Of a stretch of 64,000 nucleotides of DNA, positions 1-12,965 are shown in pieces. Numbering within the stretch: the first letter of the stretch is position 1; each line of letters opens with the position of its first letter. The notes below the pieces were generated by a model. It was not told the origin of the DNA, did not search any database, and saw only the letters and a list, made by a program, of their open reading frames with translations. The DNA comes from Hyperoplus lanceolatus (taxonomy: Eukaryota; Chordata; Actinopteri; Uranoscopiformes; Ammodytidae): assembly GCA_026929865.2 (NCBI GenBank), contig CM049406.2, forward strand, positions 28,993,001-29,057,000, read 5' to 3'. The position numbers and the translations under genes are program-made.

Positions 1-880
1 AGACAACGTTCAGTAAAATAAACTTATGTACTCACTAATGTACATTTTGAACCTTTTATTTATACTTGTATGAAGGAAGCCAAACATCTCAAAATTGACC
101 AGTGCTTAAGAAAACAATGTTCTTTTTTCCTACAGTGTCTTGCCTTAACTGACAAACAAAAAGGTCTGTACCTGTGCCTTACTTGTTTAAATTCCTATGT
201 AGTGAAGTGCAGTGTGCTGTTAGGATTTGGATGCTGGAATGGACTGGACTGACCCCCTGAAGCTGTTTGACTGTTTAATCAGGCTTATAAAGTCAGGTTG
301 CAGCTGAGTCGTGAACCCCTCGAGTGCATCAAAAATGTATACACTTCATGTGGCCGGTTGACAGACACATCTCCTCCAAGCCATGTCCAGGGCCATATAT
401 TTAAGGAAGAGGCAGCATATCCAAGCCTTTCCCCTGAGGAGGATTATGTGCCAAGTAAATGTGTGAGCTACACAATCTCCTCAGCAGTGAATGAGCCGTG
501 TGGAGATACGTCAGCACATGCCTTTTCTTCAATGTGGGGCGGAGACACCAAAGTATAGGAACAATTGGTCTTTTCAATGTCGACTTGGCTGTGCAGTTGC
601 AGACGTGTGTCCTCTCGCCAACAAATGATGAGGTGGTGATATGTGCCACATTGGCTCAATCACCATTGTTTTAACTTGATAGATAGGAACTTAACAAGAA
701 CTAAATGAAAATCTAACGTACGACTTTACCATCAGCAGTATGAAGCCAGCAGTATCACACTTCACTAGCTGGCACATTTTCAAAACAAAATGCTGCGACT
801 GACTTAATTAAACAGCAGCTTTTTTACACCAACTTGTTGGTCCACCTCATTGCTTTCAACTTCCCTGCCCTGTCTGTAGC
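1..880. other. No recognised feature
   Basis: AT-rich sequence with only short open frames and no splice-flanked exon, repeat end or RNA gene that I can recognise. Confidence 0.5.
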
Positions 881-1014
881 ACCGACACAGCCCCGAGCCC
901 AGCAGCGGAAATGTTAAACTCAAAACATTCTCCAGTTGCACCATGCAGAGTAAATTCTGGGGAATTTGGGCATCATAACTGCCTGGCGTGGAAGTAGCGC
1001 CCCGCTAGGCCCTG

Positions 1015-1311
1015 CAGAGAGCGGAACAGTTGGATAAAAGTACCACAGAGGGTGTCCTCACAAGCCTACCAGGCATTTACAACACACGGTGCAGGACCAA
1101 TGCCCGTAGAATCATAAAGGATTCAAGCCTCTTTGAACTGTTGCCATCGGGGAAGCCCTACTGCAGTCATGGAGCCAGAATGGAGAGGCTAAAGAGGAGC
1201 TACCTCCCTCAGGCCAACCTAATTCTGAACAAAGTCGCTGCCAGGGTTCCTGGTGGAGTAACACCTTCGCTGTTGACGATTTACCTCCACCCTTCCTCTG
1301 CTTCCCTTTAA
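1015..1311 (+). mobile_element. LINE 3'-terminal fragment (L2/Rex-like)
   Basis: A short open frame reads a peptide typical of the extreme C-terminus of fish CR1/L2/Rex-type non-LTR reverse transcriptases: a TRCRTNARRIIKDSS block, then LFELLPSGKPY, then an R-rich stretch followed by LPQANLILNK. In the family this block follows the reverse transcriptase and precedes a short 3' UTR. Endonuclease and catalytic RT domains are missing, so this is a 5'-truncated dead copy. The exact clade is uncertain. The assignment rests on recall of the motif. Confidence 0.6.
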
Positions 1312-1699
1312 TATCGGCACATTTTTCCTATCTTTAGCATGTACTGTATTTATGTATTTACTTCTCTTGTTGTTCATATTGTATTTTTGATCCTTTATGC
1401 AAAGCAAATTACCTTTTCACTTTACAACGTAGAGATATATTGCATATGTGACAGAAAAGCTTGAATGTACACATTGATTCCCACTGACATCATGGATCTT
1501 AGTTTCATAAATACCAATTTTTTAATGGCTCAGTCATTTTCTGAAAACAGCTCGGCTTTGTATTTTTAACAAGCGTTCTTCAAACAGACTTACATTTTCA
1601 GCAGAGGATTCTGGTGAGACCAGTCTGTTCTTGTAAGCTCCAAATGTATTTCTCTCCCCTGATCAGTCTGGACTTTCTCCAATCTTCGTCTGCTAGTGA
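1312..1699. other. No recognised feature
   Basis: About 390 bp with nothing I recognise. Bases ~1645-1705 resemble ~3245-3305 on the far side of the hAT insertion (both contain CAGTCTGGAC and a TAGTG-GCAGCC stretch), suggesting an older short duplication next to the hAT target site. Confidence 0.4.
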
Positions 1700-2040
1700 A
1701 AGGCAGCCAGTGGTGTAGTCTAGTTTTTTGTAGTGGGTATACTGTGATGATTCCTTCCTAGCCTCTTCTTGAATATGCAGCATAGCATTTGTACATTAAA
1801 CATATGGCTTACACCGTGGTTAGTTTACAATTTTGTTGTTTCTGCGTTAGGTGCAGCAAAGGCAAAAACATTTCACACCTTTGCCTGCACAGAAACAACA
1901 AGTTTAGGATTTCTATTCCTAAAAGAAATTGGGGGATATGGGGGTCTCCCCAAAAAATTTTTTATATTAAAATACATTGTTTCCCGCTTTCTGGTGACTC
2001 TACTATAGAAAAACACAAAAATCAGTAAGTCTGTTCTAGA

Positions 2041-2260
2041 TCACAGCCCTTCTAGGGGGGTCCGTGGGCCCCCGGAAGATTTTTTTTAATCTTTTTTAAG
2101 TGGAATGCATGAATCTGGTGCACTTTGAGAGGAAAATAAGAGGCTTAATCTGAAGAATTGTGTGAACAAAGAATTTGGAGACGCTGTGTCAGATGAATTA
2201 GAAGCTATTGAAGAAAGACACTTAGATTTTCCATAAAAATAACAGTCCGCAATGAAACGG
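2041..2260 (+). repeat. Internal hAT module, copy 1
   Basis: Contains the GGGCCCCCGGAAGA hairpin-like start followed by the segment GTGCACTTTGAGAGGAAAAT. The same module recurs at 6180-6380 (same strand), 3015-3160 (inverted) and, weaker, at 42310-42425, inside elements whose outer termini differ. Confidence 0.7.
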
Positions 2261-2284
2261 GCCGTGGGGTAAAGCCTGGTCCTG

Positions 2285-2742
2285 CATATCTATTATAAGT
2301 CCGTTGCGACTTACACAGGGACACAGCGCACAGGTTGGATTTATGAATGAAAGTATGACAGTTGAGTTCTGTCACTATCGAAATTGTTACGTGTCATTTC
2401 GCATTTTTAAGTGGGCATATCGACGTGTCTATTTGTCTGTGGCGTTATCTTGTTGTTGCTTACTATGCCAAGGTGGTTTTTGTACTAATCACACACTTGC
2501 ACCTACTAAGGAGCTAGTGTGAGAGAAGCATTTTTTTTAACCTGTCTTTCTCTGATGTTCTCTTTATCCTTCCTACTTTATGGGGCGCAGCGCACGCTGC
2601 CGACTCTTCAGTGTATCCCTCCTGTCTCCCATGTTTGTTTATTGTCACTCAATGTCTCTTGGTGGGGTATAACTGTAAAAAGATTATCGTTGTTTTGGTA
2701 CAATGACAAAATAAACCATCTTGAATCTTGAATCTTGAATCT
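2285..2742 (+). mobile_element. LINE 3' end inserted in hAT
   Basis: The sequence ends with AATAAACCATC followed by about three copies of TTGAATC, the short-repeat 3' tail typical of CR1/L2/Rex-type LINEs. No coding domain is left. The 5' boundary is a guess, placed where similarity to the hAT module stops. The piece sits between the two inverted modules of the surrounding hAT and so is younger than it. Confidence 0.5.
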
Positions 2743-3014
2743 AGTTCTATGTCCCCAAAAAATCTAATAAAGGAACCCCCCCCCCCCCAATTTACCGTGT
2801 CGTCTAGAGGGGTCGGGTGTTTGTCACCCTTTTCACCTCTTATGAGTTTGCAGGTCTGGTTTAAGCATTAAGCAAGAACTGTAAATAAATTGTGCAAATC
2901 ATTTTCTGCGTTGTGGCATTTTGTGTTTAAATATTCATTTCTATACAAAAATGTCCAAATCTGTAAATAAAGACACAAAAGGCAAAGTTGCAACACCAAT
3001 AACCCCATCTATCT

Positions 3015-3160
3015 GAATAGTAATTAGTGCACATTCTCCTCTCAAAGTGCACTAGATCAATGCATTCAAATGTAAAGGGTATAAAAAAAAATTGGCCAGG
3101 GGGGCATGCCCCCGGACCCCCCTATGAAGTTCGGGGACCACGCCACCACTGCTGAAAAAA
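3015..3160 (-). repeat. Internal hAT module, inverted copy
   Basis: Reverse complement of the 2041-2260 module: CTCTCAAAGTGCACTAGAT, then GGGGGCATGCCCCCGG. It sits near the right end of the same hAT, so the element has long inner inverted repeats as well as its terminal ones. Confidence 0.65.
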
Positions 3161-3410
3161 ATCCTGCGGGAAACACTGTACTGCGTATACCTGCGTATCA
3201 TGTAGACTACACCACTGAAGGCAGCCCCCTGATTTGTTCATGTAGTCATCAATCTAGCCTCCAGTCTGGACGCTCCCCACTTTCCGTCCGTTAGTGGACA
3301 GCAGCCCCTGTTTTGTAGTCAAATTGGATCGAAGAATATCTGTTTGGGATATGGCTGGACTCACGAGGCTTGATCGATGAGTACATGAACCAATCAGAAG
3401 CTGCCTTCCA

Positions 3411-4340
3411 CTATAAAGCTACGAACACACCGCACTGGCCCCCTGCCAGACCCGTCATACTTACGGTGCAACAACAACAACAACAGTTGGGGCGACTGTA
3501 GCTCAGTTGGTAGAGCAAGTCGGCCGATGATCAAAGGGTTGGAGGTTCAATCCCTGCCCTGCCACCTGTGTCATAGTTGTTGTGTCCTTGGGCAAGACAC
3601 TTCACCCACCTTGCCTCGTGTGAATGTCGATAGTTAGCCTGCTATCGGTATATGAATGTGAGTGTGAATGGTAATGTGGGAAAGGAAAACAGGTCTCCCT
3701 TGCAAAAGACTCTTCGGTCTCAATGGGATATACCTGTATAAATAAAGGTACAAAAAAAAAACCAACATGGTCCAGCTGTGCCAAAAAATACAAATGTAGG
3801 TACACTGTGTAACCAGCGGCAGTCATGTCACAAATAGCATTAAAACAGCATAAAGGCAGACATCAGCCTACCTAAAAGTGAAAGTGGCGGGTGAACAACA
3901 CCGGTGCTTCGCTGTACTATATTGGAATTCCACACGGGCACTGCCGTCAAGTTTGGGTTCGGCGCTACCTTGGCTAAAGTACAACCAACAGCTAAACAGA
4001 TGCAAAATACACATATTTGCAGAATGTATTGGAAGCACAATGTCCTCACTCCACATGCCCACCTCGTCTTGCAGACCACCGGGGCAATCTCAGCGCTGAT
4101 TGGCTATCGTGGCGGGGCGACGCCAAAAAGATAAATATTTTCATCTTCTGCGTACGTATGTTGGCCGCGTCGCAAATGGTAACACCTTCGTTTCACGTGC
4201 TTCGATGAGGCGCTGCCACGCGCCGCGGGAACGCCTGCTGCTGGACGCTGATCATTGGGTGGACGTGCGGCCACGCGCTAGTACATTGACTTTGTATGTA
4301 ATCTCGCCGCGCGGCCAGTGCGGTGTGTCCGCAGCTTTAA
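3411..4340. mobile_element. DNA transposon with ~28-bp TIRs, superfamily unclear
   Basis: The left end TATAAAGCT, running through ACACACCGCACTGGCC, is mirrored by the right end GGCCAGTGCGGTGTGT through AGCTTTAA. The two arms match with a few mismatches over about 28 bp. No transposase is visible. The right half is CpG-rich. The right end adjoins TTAA but the left reads TATA, so TTAA targeting (Kolobok or piggyBac type) is possible but not shown. A SINE interrupts the left third. Confidence 0.65.
3489..3761 (+). mobile_element. tRNA-derived SINE
   Basis: The head resembles a tRNA: TAGCTCAGTTGGTAGAGCA matches the RNA polymerase III A box and GGTTCAATCCC matches the B box, about 35 bp apart. 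A body follows with the CCTTGGGCAAGACACTTCAC stretch seen in many fish SINEs, then an A-rich tail after AAATAAAGGTAC. It is not a functional tRNA gene because the cloverleaf runs into the SINE body. It is inserted inside the TIR element at 3411-4340. Confidence 0.75.
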
Positions 4341-4579
4341 GGACAAACGTTAGGTCTGAACACGGGTCCTGAGTGGCCAGGTCATTTTTTGATGAGCCTC
4401 CTCCGCACGGAGATTGGCCATACTGGTCTGCGGGAGAATTAATGAATGTGGAGCTTTTGAGATCAGGCTGGTTTCACCATGTTAGAACATTTGGAGCTAG
4501 AGTTACTAACTCAAAAAGGTTCATTTAGTCTAACTTGATAAATTAACTTGTATGTTCATGTAAACCGACTTTTAGTATT

Positions 4580-4858
4580 CATTTGTTTGTACCTTGACAT
4601 GTTTCGACTACTTCCTGCAGTCTTCTTCAGAAGCACCAGCTGTTGCTGTGACGCGCGTTGTGTCAGCTGATGTTATAGACAACCAGCCGTCCCGCCAGAA
4701 GAGGCACGACGGCTGGTCCTCTGATGTCCGTCCGTTCTATGGAGAACTGCATCCCAGGTGTGAGACAGCATGTATGCCCCCTCGTCCCGGTTTACTGTCC
4801 CCTGGGCCCATTTCCTGATCTCTACTGCCTCCCTGATCCAACGTTGATCTTCAAACAT
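4580..4858 (-). mobile_element. Penelope-like element, 3' terminal fragment
   Basis: On the minus strand about 60 codons resemble the region after the GIY-YIG endonuclease of Penelope-like elements: EDQRWIREAVEIRK, then NRDEGAYMLSHTWD. This matches the common pattern of REAI.IR followed by a NRDxG and S.x.WD block. The adjoining sequence toward 4580 contains the ACATGTTTCGACTACTTCC and CTTCTTCAGAAGC motifs often seen in fish PLE 3' regions. Reverse transcriptase and endonuclease are missing, so this is a dead 5'-truncated copy. Clade within PLE was not determined. Confidence 0.55.
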
Positions 4859-4859
4859 G

Positions 4860-5327
4860 GAGATGATGAAAGTGAAATGGGCAGAAGTAAACAGACCTGA
4901 AGGAGTTTGGCTTCTTCACGGATGTAAACATACACAGAAAAACATTCACACAAACTGGGTGTGTGGCTTTACTGGATAGGCTCTGATGAATAAAATCAAT
5001 GATTTTGTCTGAGCTTGTCATCGCGCTGTTCACATCAAATGACTTCAGATGGACAAAAGGCCAAATGGCTTCACTGGCTTTTAAGTTATGTTAACAGACA
5101 GAAAAAGGAAAACACTGTGTGAATACACAGTTTGGTTTGAACAAATGGCTGTTAATCTGATAGTGAGCCTTTCACACATGTGCAAACACGAAAATGCAGA
5201 AATTTGGTGAAATGTGATTAATGGTGGTAGTTAAGCAAAGGTATAGACTTCATGTCGAATTCTAAATGCAGATATAAAAGTAACATTATTTGTAGGGAAA
5301 CATTCCACTGTCTTTGCACGACACATA
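4860..5327. other. No recognised feature
   Basis: AT-rich; no element ends, exons or RNA genes recognised. Confidence 0.5.
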
Positions 5328-5730
5328 GGTTGCGTTCCGAATCGCATACTCTTTCTTTTTTCTATTCTACATACTACATCCGACGATAAAAAGAATCTAG
5401 TTAGGATGCAGTAGGCATACTATTGGGACATACTTTTCTCTCTTATTTCATCATAACATTGCACTCTGATCTTGCCTCTTGCTTTTATATCCGTCGCATC
5501 CCTGTTTGTTTTCATATGGAGGCTTCGTCGATGTTACGTCACTACGTCATTGGATTGTGGGTCAGAATCGCCCAAATAGGATGCACTTTTCAACACTAAC
5601 AATCTTGGCCGCATGAAGTAGGACATCCGGGTACTTCTAACCATCCTAAATCTGGCCACAAGAATCGGGACATCCTAAATCTTTTTTCTACATACTATAT
5701 AGTAGAAAGTATGCGATTCGGAACACAACC
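5328..5730. mobile_element. 403-bp MITE, 3-bp TSD (ATA), Harbinger-like
   Basis: Termini GGTTGCGTTCCGAATCGCAT and its inverted partner ending GGAACACAACC form good terminal inverted repeats. The trinucleotide ATA is duplicated at 5325-5327 and 5731-5733. There is no coding capacity. A second copy of the same family lies at 30292-30707 in the opposite orientation, also with a 3-bp duplication (AGA). Three-base duplications point to PIF/Harbinger-like transposition; the superfamily is inferred from this alone. Confidence 0.75.
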
Positions 5731-6001
5731 ATATTCTGACTAACTGAATACAACAGCTTAATTTGTCTACAAACTGAAAGTACCTTGATTCAAAATCAAG
5801 GGCACTGCCACTCTTGAGTGGGCCAATTTCCACCAGGACTCACTGGGAACAGCTTGGACTATGAATTATTTTATTACAGCATTGACCAGAGTATTTTTTT
5901 TATAAGATGACCTTTTGGAACTTTGTCCACTTTCATCACCCGTGTTGTGGGAGTTAAATACTTTTCTACATTACCCATACATTGTCTGCCATGTTTGGAA
6001 T

Positions 6002-6903
6002 CAGAGCCGGCCCAAGCCTTCAGGGGGCCCTAAGTGAAATATGATTAGGGGGCCCCTCTCCAATGTTAGCGCTGCTGAAACTATAGATCTTTGTTAAATA
6101 TCATTCACACATCCAGCGTTTTCCGCTAGTGCCTCCACTGTGCGGCTGTGCGAAAATATTAGACAGCCGAGATTCAGACCCTCTTAGGGTGGTCCGGGGG
6201 TATGCCCCCCCGGGAGATTTTTTTAACCTTTTTAAAGTGAAATGCATGAATCTGGTGCACTTTGAGAGGAAAATTAAGAGGCTAAATCTGAGAAATCTTG
6301 CGTGAACAAATAATTTGGAGAGACACTGGGTCAGATGAATTAGAAGCTATTGAAGAAGGACACATGGATTTTCCATAAAAATATTAATATAAAATAAAAT
6401 ATTATGGGTTGGGCTTGGAGCTCTTTTTCTTTTACGGGACATATTTCTCTGTAATATAGTGCATGCATTTAAATGCAGTGTGAGGAACGAAGCAGAAGAA
6501 CTCTGTTATCCAGCTACTGTATCTTTTTTTCCACAGACAAGGCTGACATAGGCTATAGACTATACACAGTGCATGGGCAACTGAGGGCAGCCCCATTTCC
6601 AATTGTTTTTAAATAAACTCAATACACACTGTGCATGGATGTGAACGTGACATGATCAGATAATTTTGGATTTCCTCTGAGATGAACTAATTACATTTTT
6701 AGGCTATTAATTATCTAGACCAAAACATTGTATTCCTTTTTTTGTATGATAACTCACATTTGCATAGTATGATGTTAATATCAAACACACAAACTAAAAA
6801 AAAAATGTATTTTATTTTTTTATTTTTTATTTTTAGGGGGCCCCCCAGGCAGTCGGGGGCCCTAAGCGGCCGCTTAGTTCGCTTATGCCTCGGGCCGGCT
6901 ATG
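6002..6903. mobile_element. Non-autonomous hAT element, TSD TTTGGAAT
   Basis: The left end CAGAGCCGGCCC and right end GGGCCGGCTATG are inverted repeats with one mismatch. The exact 8-bp repeat TTTGGAAT flanks them at 5994-6001 and 6904-6911. Just inside both ends are GGGGGCCCTAAG-type stretches. Bases 6180-6380 hold the same module as the 1708-3217 hAT despite different termini. No transposase frame is present. Confidence 0.85.
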
Positions 6904-6911
6904 TTTGGAAT

Positions 6912-8317
6912 GTTTCACTGAGATAATAATATTCTAACCAGGAATCAAAACAAAAGCAGGACATGAATCTCAACTTTTATGGCAAACTTTTCACTCTGTA
7001 AACCAGTCACATACTCTTTTCTGTCAGGCTTTTTAGATGTGATCAGAATATTTATTTTAACTTCTAGCTGTTAACTTCTAGCAGTTAGTCTTTTTAAGAC
7101 TGTGTTTGAGCTCCTCATCAATATAATCTGTGACATAGATGTATTGACTGCTTGACAAGTGATTTGATTTGAGCCCTTTTCTGTTCAAAAATACTCTAGT
7201 AGCAAAACATATTCTACTGGCCACCAGAAACCCTTTAGGGGCTCACCAACTCTAAATGACACTAAAATAGACTTGAGAAAACTAAAACCCACCACATACT
7301 TCAAAGAAACCAGGAACTGCCTGCGATGGCTGGTTTCCTTCCATGGTGTGTATTTGATTCTAAAATAACATAATGTGTCAAGAAGAAAAATATAGAGCGC
7401 AACATAAAGTGGTAAATAAACAAGTCTCAACAAGCACAGGGGTGTTTAGTAATATTGTTACGTTTATCTTTTGACCTGCTCCCCTTGACCACAGTGTTGG
7501 AGCTAAGCTATCCTGGATGAGCGGCCCATGTCCATTTTCTAAATCAAAAATGCATGCACAGTTACATGAACGGTTTCTGTCGACTTTTCTTGAAGTGAGG
7601 TTAAAAGCTAAACATTTTAAACTGTTGAACTACTCCTTTGAAGTAAAAGGAGAAAAAGACACTCGTGACATTTACCACTAAACTTAAATGAGTTTTAAGA
7701 AATGTGTATTTCAATAAAGAACATTCAAACTACTTCTATCTTATTTCTTCCACTCATTACTGAAACACAAAATAAAGACACAAACTAATGTTGCAAACAT
7801 ATCGGGTAGTGAACAGAAGGAGGGGAAAAAAGCATATTAAGTAGCCTATACGTCACCCAATTAAAAGTGTACTCCTTATGTCAGCAGTGGGGTTATTCTT
7901 CAATGCTGATCGCTTTTGGCTTCTCTCCATTTTGACTTGGCCAGTCTGGCCCTGGTTCAGCGTGGAAAACAAATGTGTAATTGAAAGAGTTGTTTACTGT
8001 GTCACTGTGTCCAAAATTAAACCAGTTTTAAACAAAAGGCCACTGATGGACCTCATTGAGCGAATGCATAAAAAAGCCCTTTGTAAGAAACAGAAAACTG
8101 CATTTCCTGGAGGATTATTTAGCCTGTGGGAAGCATCCAAACAAACAATAAAGGCTAATCCTGTTCCCTCTCACAAAAAAAACTAATTCATACCAAAAGG
8201 CTCTCTAAATAACAACAATAACTTCTTATTTTATTTAACAAATCAGCAGTAATGTGCATTGTATGAACTATTACAGTAACAAACTTTGGGGTGGTGGGTA
8301 GTATATGGCCAACCTGT
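6912..8317. other. No recognised feature
   Basis: About 1.4 kb of AT-rich sequence. An open frame at 7878-8186 (+) has no recognisable domain or splice context and is not called a gene. Confidence 0.5.
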
Positions 8318-8611
8318 TAAAGGTGCTATGTAGGGACCGATACCGTCTTCTCTTAACGAGCTACGAAGACTCCTACGTTATGACTTACCAAAGTTGTTTA
8401 CCTCTGTAGTCGTGGTTCCCAAACGGTCTCTTAGGAGAAACACTCCTTATGTCGTTCGTACACTGCTGAAATCGATTGCTCAGAGTTCGATTTTCCATTT
8501 CCTGCTTATTTCATGCGAAGCTGCATGACAACACTAGGCTATATTATACAATGTATTGCAGTCTTTGCGAATAAAGGATTGCTAGAAATCCTTCTAGGCC
8601 AAAACATTTAT
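8318..8611. mobile_element. Possible left end of a TTAA-inserting MITE
   Basis: Starts with GTTAAAGGTGCTATGTAGGG, similar in style to the TTAA-adjacent ends of MITEs elsewhere in this window. No matching right end was found. It may have been cut off by the piggyBac-like fragment at 8612. Confidence 0.25.
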
Positions 8612-8824
8612 TTAACACTAGAAGCGCCAGCGTTCTCTTTATATGCTGCATAATCAAATCTACCCGTGCATTTCTAGTGTAATATAAAGTCATAAATTAG
8701 TTTGTTTAATCATCATCAGTGTTTTGGACCTCTTGTTTTATAATCCAAGTATCTTTAAGAACACTAATCACGTTTCGTGGTGGGTCAGAAAGGAAACTGA
8801 AAGTAGATATAATATCGCCAATAG
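8612..8824 (-). mobile_element. piggyBac-like MITE fragment
   Basis: Begins at a TTAA (8612-8615) followed by CACTAGAAGCGCCAGC. The next ~200 bp match the right-hand end of the full element at 48450-49312 in inverted orientation, for example CCGTGCATTTCTAG, ACCTCTTGTTTTATAAT and ACTAATCACGTTTCGTGG. It is interrupted at 8825 by a hAT end. It lacks the GGTCAATTTGACC palindrome found in the other copy. Confidence 0.7.
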
Positions 8825-9014
8825 TAGGGGTGGGAAAAATAATCGATTTTCCGATTAATCGCGATTCTCTCTCGAACGATTCCGAATCGATTCATAAAAG
8901 TTAATAATCGATTTATTTTTTACAAGTATTTAATATTAGCATTTCCTGCGCCACTGCGCAAGCACACCACACAAGTGTGAGTTGTTAAAAGTGGAGAGCA
9001 GCAAACCCATATGA
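8825..9014. mobile_element. hAT end fragment (TAGGGGTGGGAA family)
   Basis: Starts TAGGGGTGGGAAAAATAATC and continues with alternating ATCGATT motifs and CCTGCGCCACTGCGCAAGC, closely matching the inverted right half of the complete hAT at 27989-28667. The other end is missing. The Harbinger element begins where similarity stops. Confidence 0.7.
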
Positions 9015-9061
9015 CCTGGGGCCTGTTTCAGGTAGCTGGTTTTACATACTCTGGGTTTAAT

Positions 9062-9095
9062 CCTGCGCTCTGAGTTGGTTAACTCAGAGCGCAGG
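9062..9095. repeat. Perfect 15-bp stem palindrome
   Basis: CCTGCGCTCTGAGTT, then a 4-base loop, then its exact reverse complement. It lies about 45 bp inside the Harbinger terminus, in a zone of repeated AACTC/GAGTT motifs. It is probably a subterminal binding site for the Myb-like protein or transposase (inference). Confidence 0.8.
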
Positions 9096-9241
9096 GTTGA
9101 TAAGCAACTCTGGGTTTTCGGTTTCAGAACAGGTGATCCGCGTTGGGTTAATCAACTCTGAGCATGTTCACTCTGAGTTGAGGGCGTGCCTGTTGACTAT
9201 AAAGAGCCATCATCAATGGATCTCTGATAACATGATCAAAC

Positions 9242-10841
<1,600 letters not shown>

Positions 10842-11086
10842 ACAGTAGATTGTCTTTATTAGAACACGGGCTGTGGTGGGACAAGTTATTTTGTTGAACA
10901 GTTTACTCAAAGGGTTTCACTTCAGTGAACATTGCAGACGATTATGCTGAGCATGTATGCATGTAGAGAAGACCAGCATCTGGTTAAGAGCAGTACCAGG
11001 GTCTTTTCTGCCTTGCATTCTTAAAATTAGTTTCTTGATACCTAGCCGTCTGTGGTGACCAAATGGTGATGACACCATGGGACAAT

Positions 11087-12965
11087 CAAAATCAAATCAG
11101 TTTTATTTGTATAGCCCAAAATCACAAATTCATTTGTCTCAGTGGGCTTTACATTTCATACAATATGATATATGATACAAGATGACATCCAGCCCTTACA
11201 CCCTTAACTCGGCTGAGAAAAAAATCCCAGTAAAAACCCTTTACCGGGAATAAAAAAATTGAAGAAATCTCAGAGAGAGTCGACAGAGTAAGGGATCCCT
11301 CTCCCAGGACGGACATGCTGCAATAGATGTCATAAGTAGAGAAAATCACGAAGGAATTTGATCATTGACCAGGTGATTACATGGTAATACTAAGTAAAGT
11401 GTGAATAGTGTGGATGCAGGAAGACTTCAGATGCTGCCAGAGGATCCACACCGTCTCGTCTCCACCAGGGAAAACTAAGGTTTCCATCGCGGGATTACAT
11501 CCCACGTCTCCAGGTGGCATCTTTAACCACTGCAACATCTTTCGCGTTGATGGTCCATTCTCAGATGGTACCGGAGGGGGGACCAGATCCACACCGTCTC
11601 GTCACGACCAGGGAAAACTGGAAGAGGACAGACAGGCAACCAGTGAGCAAAGCAAAAATGAATTTAAAGAGTACTATCCTGATGGACGGTGAATCAGTGC
11701 TGATGTGAGGCAATAGCAGGCGGGGAGCATCCGTTCCTAGGACAGCTGATTCCGCACAGAACTCGGAGTCAGTCTAGTAGCATGGAGAGTGCTTGGTAGA
11801 CAGAGGGAGAGAACCCCCGGGGCAACGCTCAGCCAATCATGGAAGATAGACAGAGGAGAACAAATATCAGAGAAATGGTATCATTTATGCAATTAGCGTC
11901 GGCAGGACAATTTTTCAGTGGGAGGACAACCGGTACTCAGGCCCAGACAAACCGAGACCGAGGCAGCTCCTCAGGCTGTTAATAATAACGCTATAACAAT
12001 GGTAAACAATATGAAGACAATTAGCATTAAATTACATTGATTTACACTCTACTGTTCCCCACCGACACACAATCGGCGCCAGCCCCCCAGACCCAGAGCC
12101 TGCCCCCCAGCATCCCGCCCCCAGAGAGCACCCCCGTGCAGCACTAGTCCCGAGGAGGACCGGGGCCATAGATAGAGAATAGAGTATAGAATAGGGAAAT
12201 AGCCAAATGCACCGCTGCCACGAGTAGCAACCACAGCCGAAACCCCCGGAGGGGCGGCCCGTACAGCCCACTCGGGCCCGCCGGACCGGCCATGCCCAGC
12301 CCATGAGGCAAGGCCAGAGGCGCCAAGCACAAAGGGCGCGACACATCCACCGCTGCCATCGGCACACCCAGAGCTAGGACCGGCCGGAGGAGCACCGACG
12401 CTGGGCAGCGAAACACAGACGCCAACAGTGATGCCACAGAGCGGACCGCCAAGCAGGGATAAATGATTAAAACAGTTTAAAATCAGTTAAAAACAGTTAA
12501 AACGCAAATTGCATAGATTGCTTCTATCCGCCCCATGACACCCCATCTATTATCTCCCGAGGCGGTCAAAAGCAACCCGCGTCAAACGATTAAAAACATC
12601 GCAGTGCCCACCTACCAGTGCAACAATTACACAATCTGCACCCGATGCCCCATTTCCACCCCACCCAACGGTCCAGTCAGGCAATAGCAGGGCACCACTG
12701 CAGACGCCTGAGCACGCGCCCCGACACCCCCAGCCCAGAGCACACCAATGACAGCGGTGCCCACGGTCAGACGCCAATTTGCCCCAGCCCGAGCGGCCAG
12801 GGCAGCCCACCGGAACAGCCCAAGACCGGCACCTACCCCAGAGCACACTCCTCCCCAGCAGAGGCCAGAGAACCGACCCCAGACAGGGTGACCCGCCACC
12901 GACCCCGCGCCAGCAGAGAGGTGGATGAGCGCTAACCAAAGGTTAATTCAAAGAGATACGTCTTA
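11087..12965 (-). mobile_element. Fish retroposon of unclear class, GC-rich body
   Basis: On the minus strand the element ends with AAATAAAACTGATTTGATTT, a LINE/SINE-like 3' tail. On the plus strand it opens with TTTATTTGTATAGCCC, a widespread fish repeat start. A conserved block around 11280-11330 (GGGATCCCTCTCCCAGGACG) and 11400-11470 recurs inverted at 33290-33600. The far part (12050-12940) is strikingly C-rich on the plus strand with no recognised protein. Boundaries and class are uncertain; no reverse transcriptase was seen. Confidence 0.5.

Larger units (their letters stand above)
1708..3217. mobile_element. Non-autonomous hAT element, TSD AAGGCAGC
   Basis: The left end CAGTGGTGTAGTCTA is matched by the inverted right end TAGACTACACCACTG. 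The exact 8-bp direct repeat AAGGCAGC lies immediately outside both ends (1700-1707 and 3218-3225), as expected for hAT transposition. The interior has no transposase. It carries two inverted copies of a C/G-rich module (2041-2260 and 3015-3160) and a LINE 3' piece inserted between them. The intact duplication and recognisable ends suggest moderate age. Confidence 0.85.

Noticed and set aside
3489-3563. Possible tRNA gene
   Set aside because: A and B boxes are present but the sequence continues into a SINE body with an A-rich tail; a SINE explains it better.
7878-8186. 102-codon open frame on the plus strand
   Set aside because: No known domain, no splice signals and no supporting neighbour; length is within chance for this much sequence.
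12032-12939. Several overlapping open frames of 90-129 codons on both strands
   Set aside because: C-rich composition removes stop codons in many frames; no domain, no splice context.
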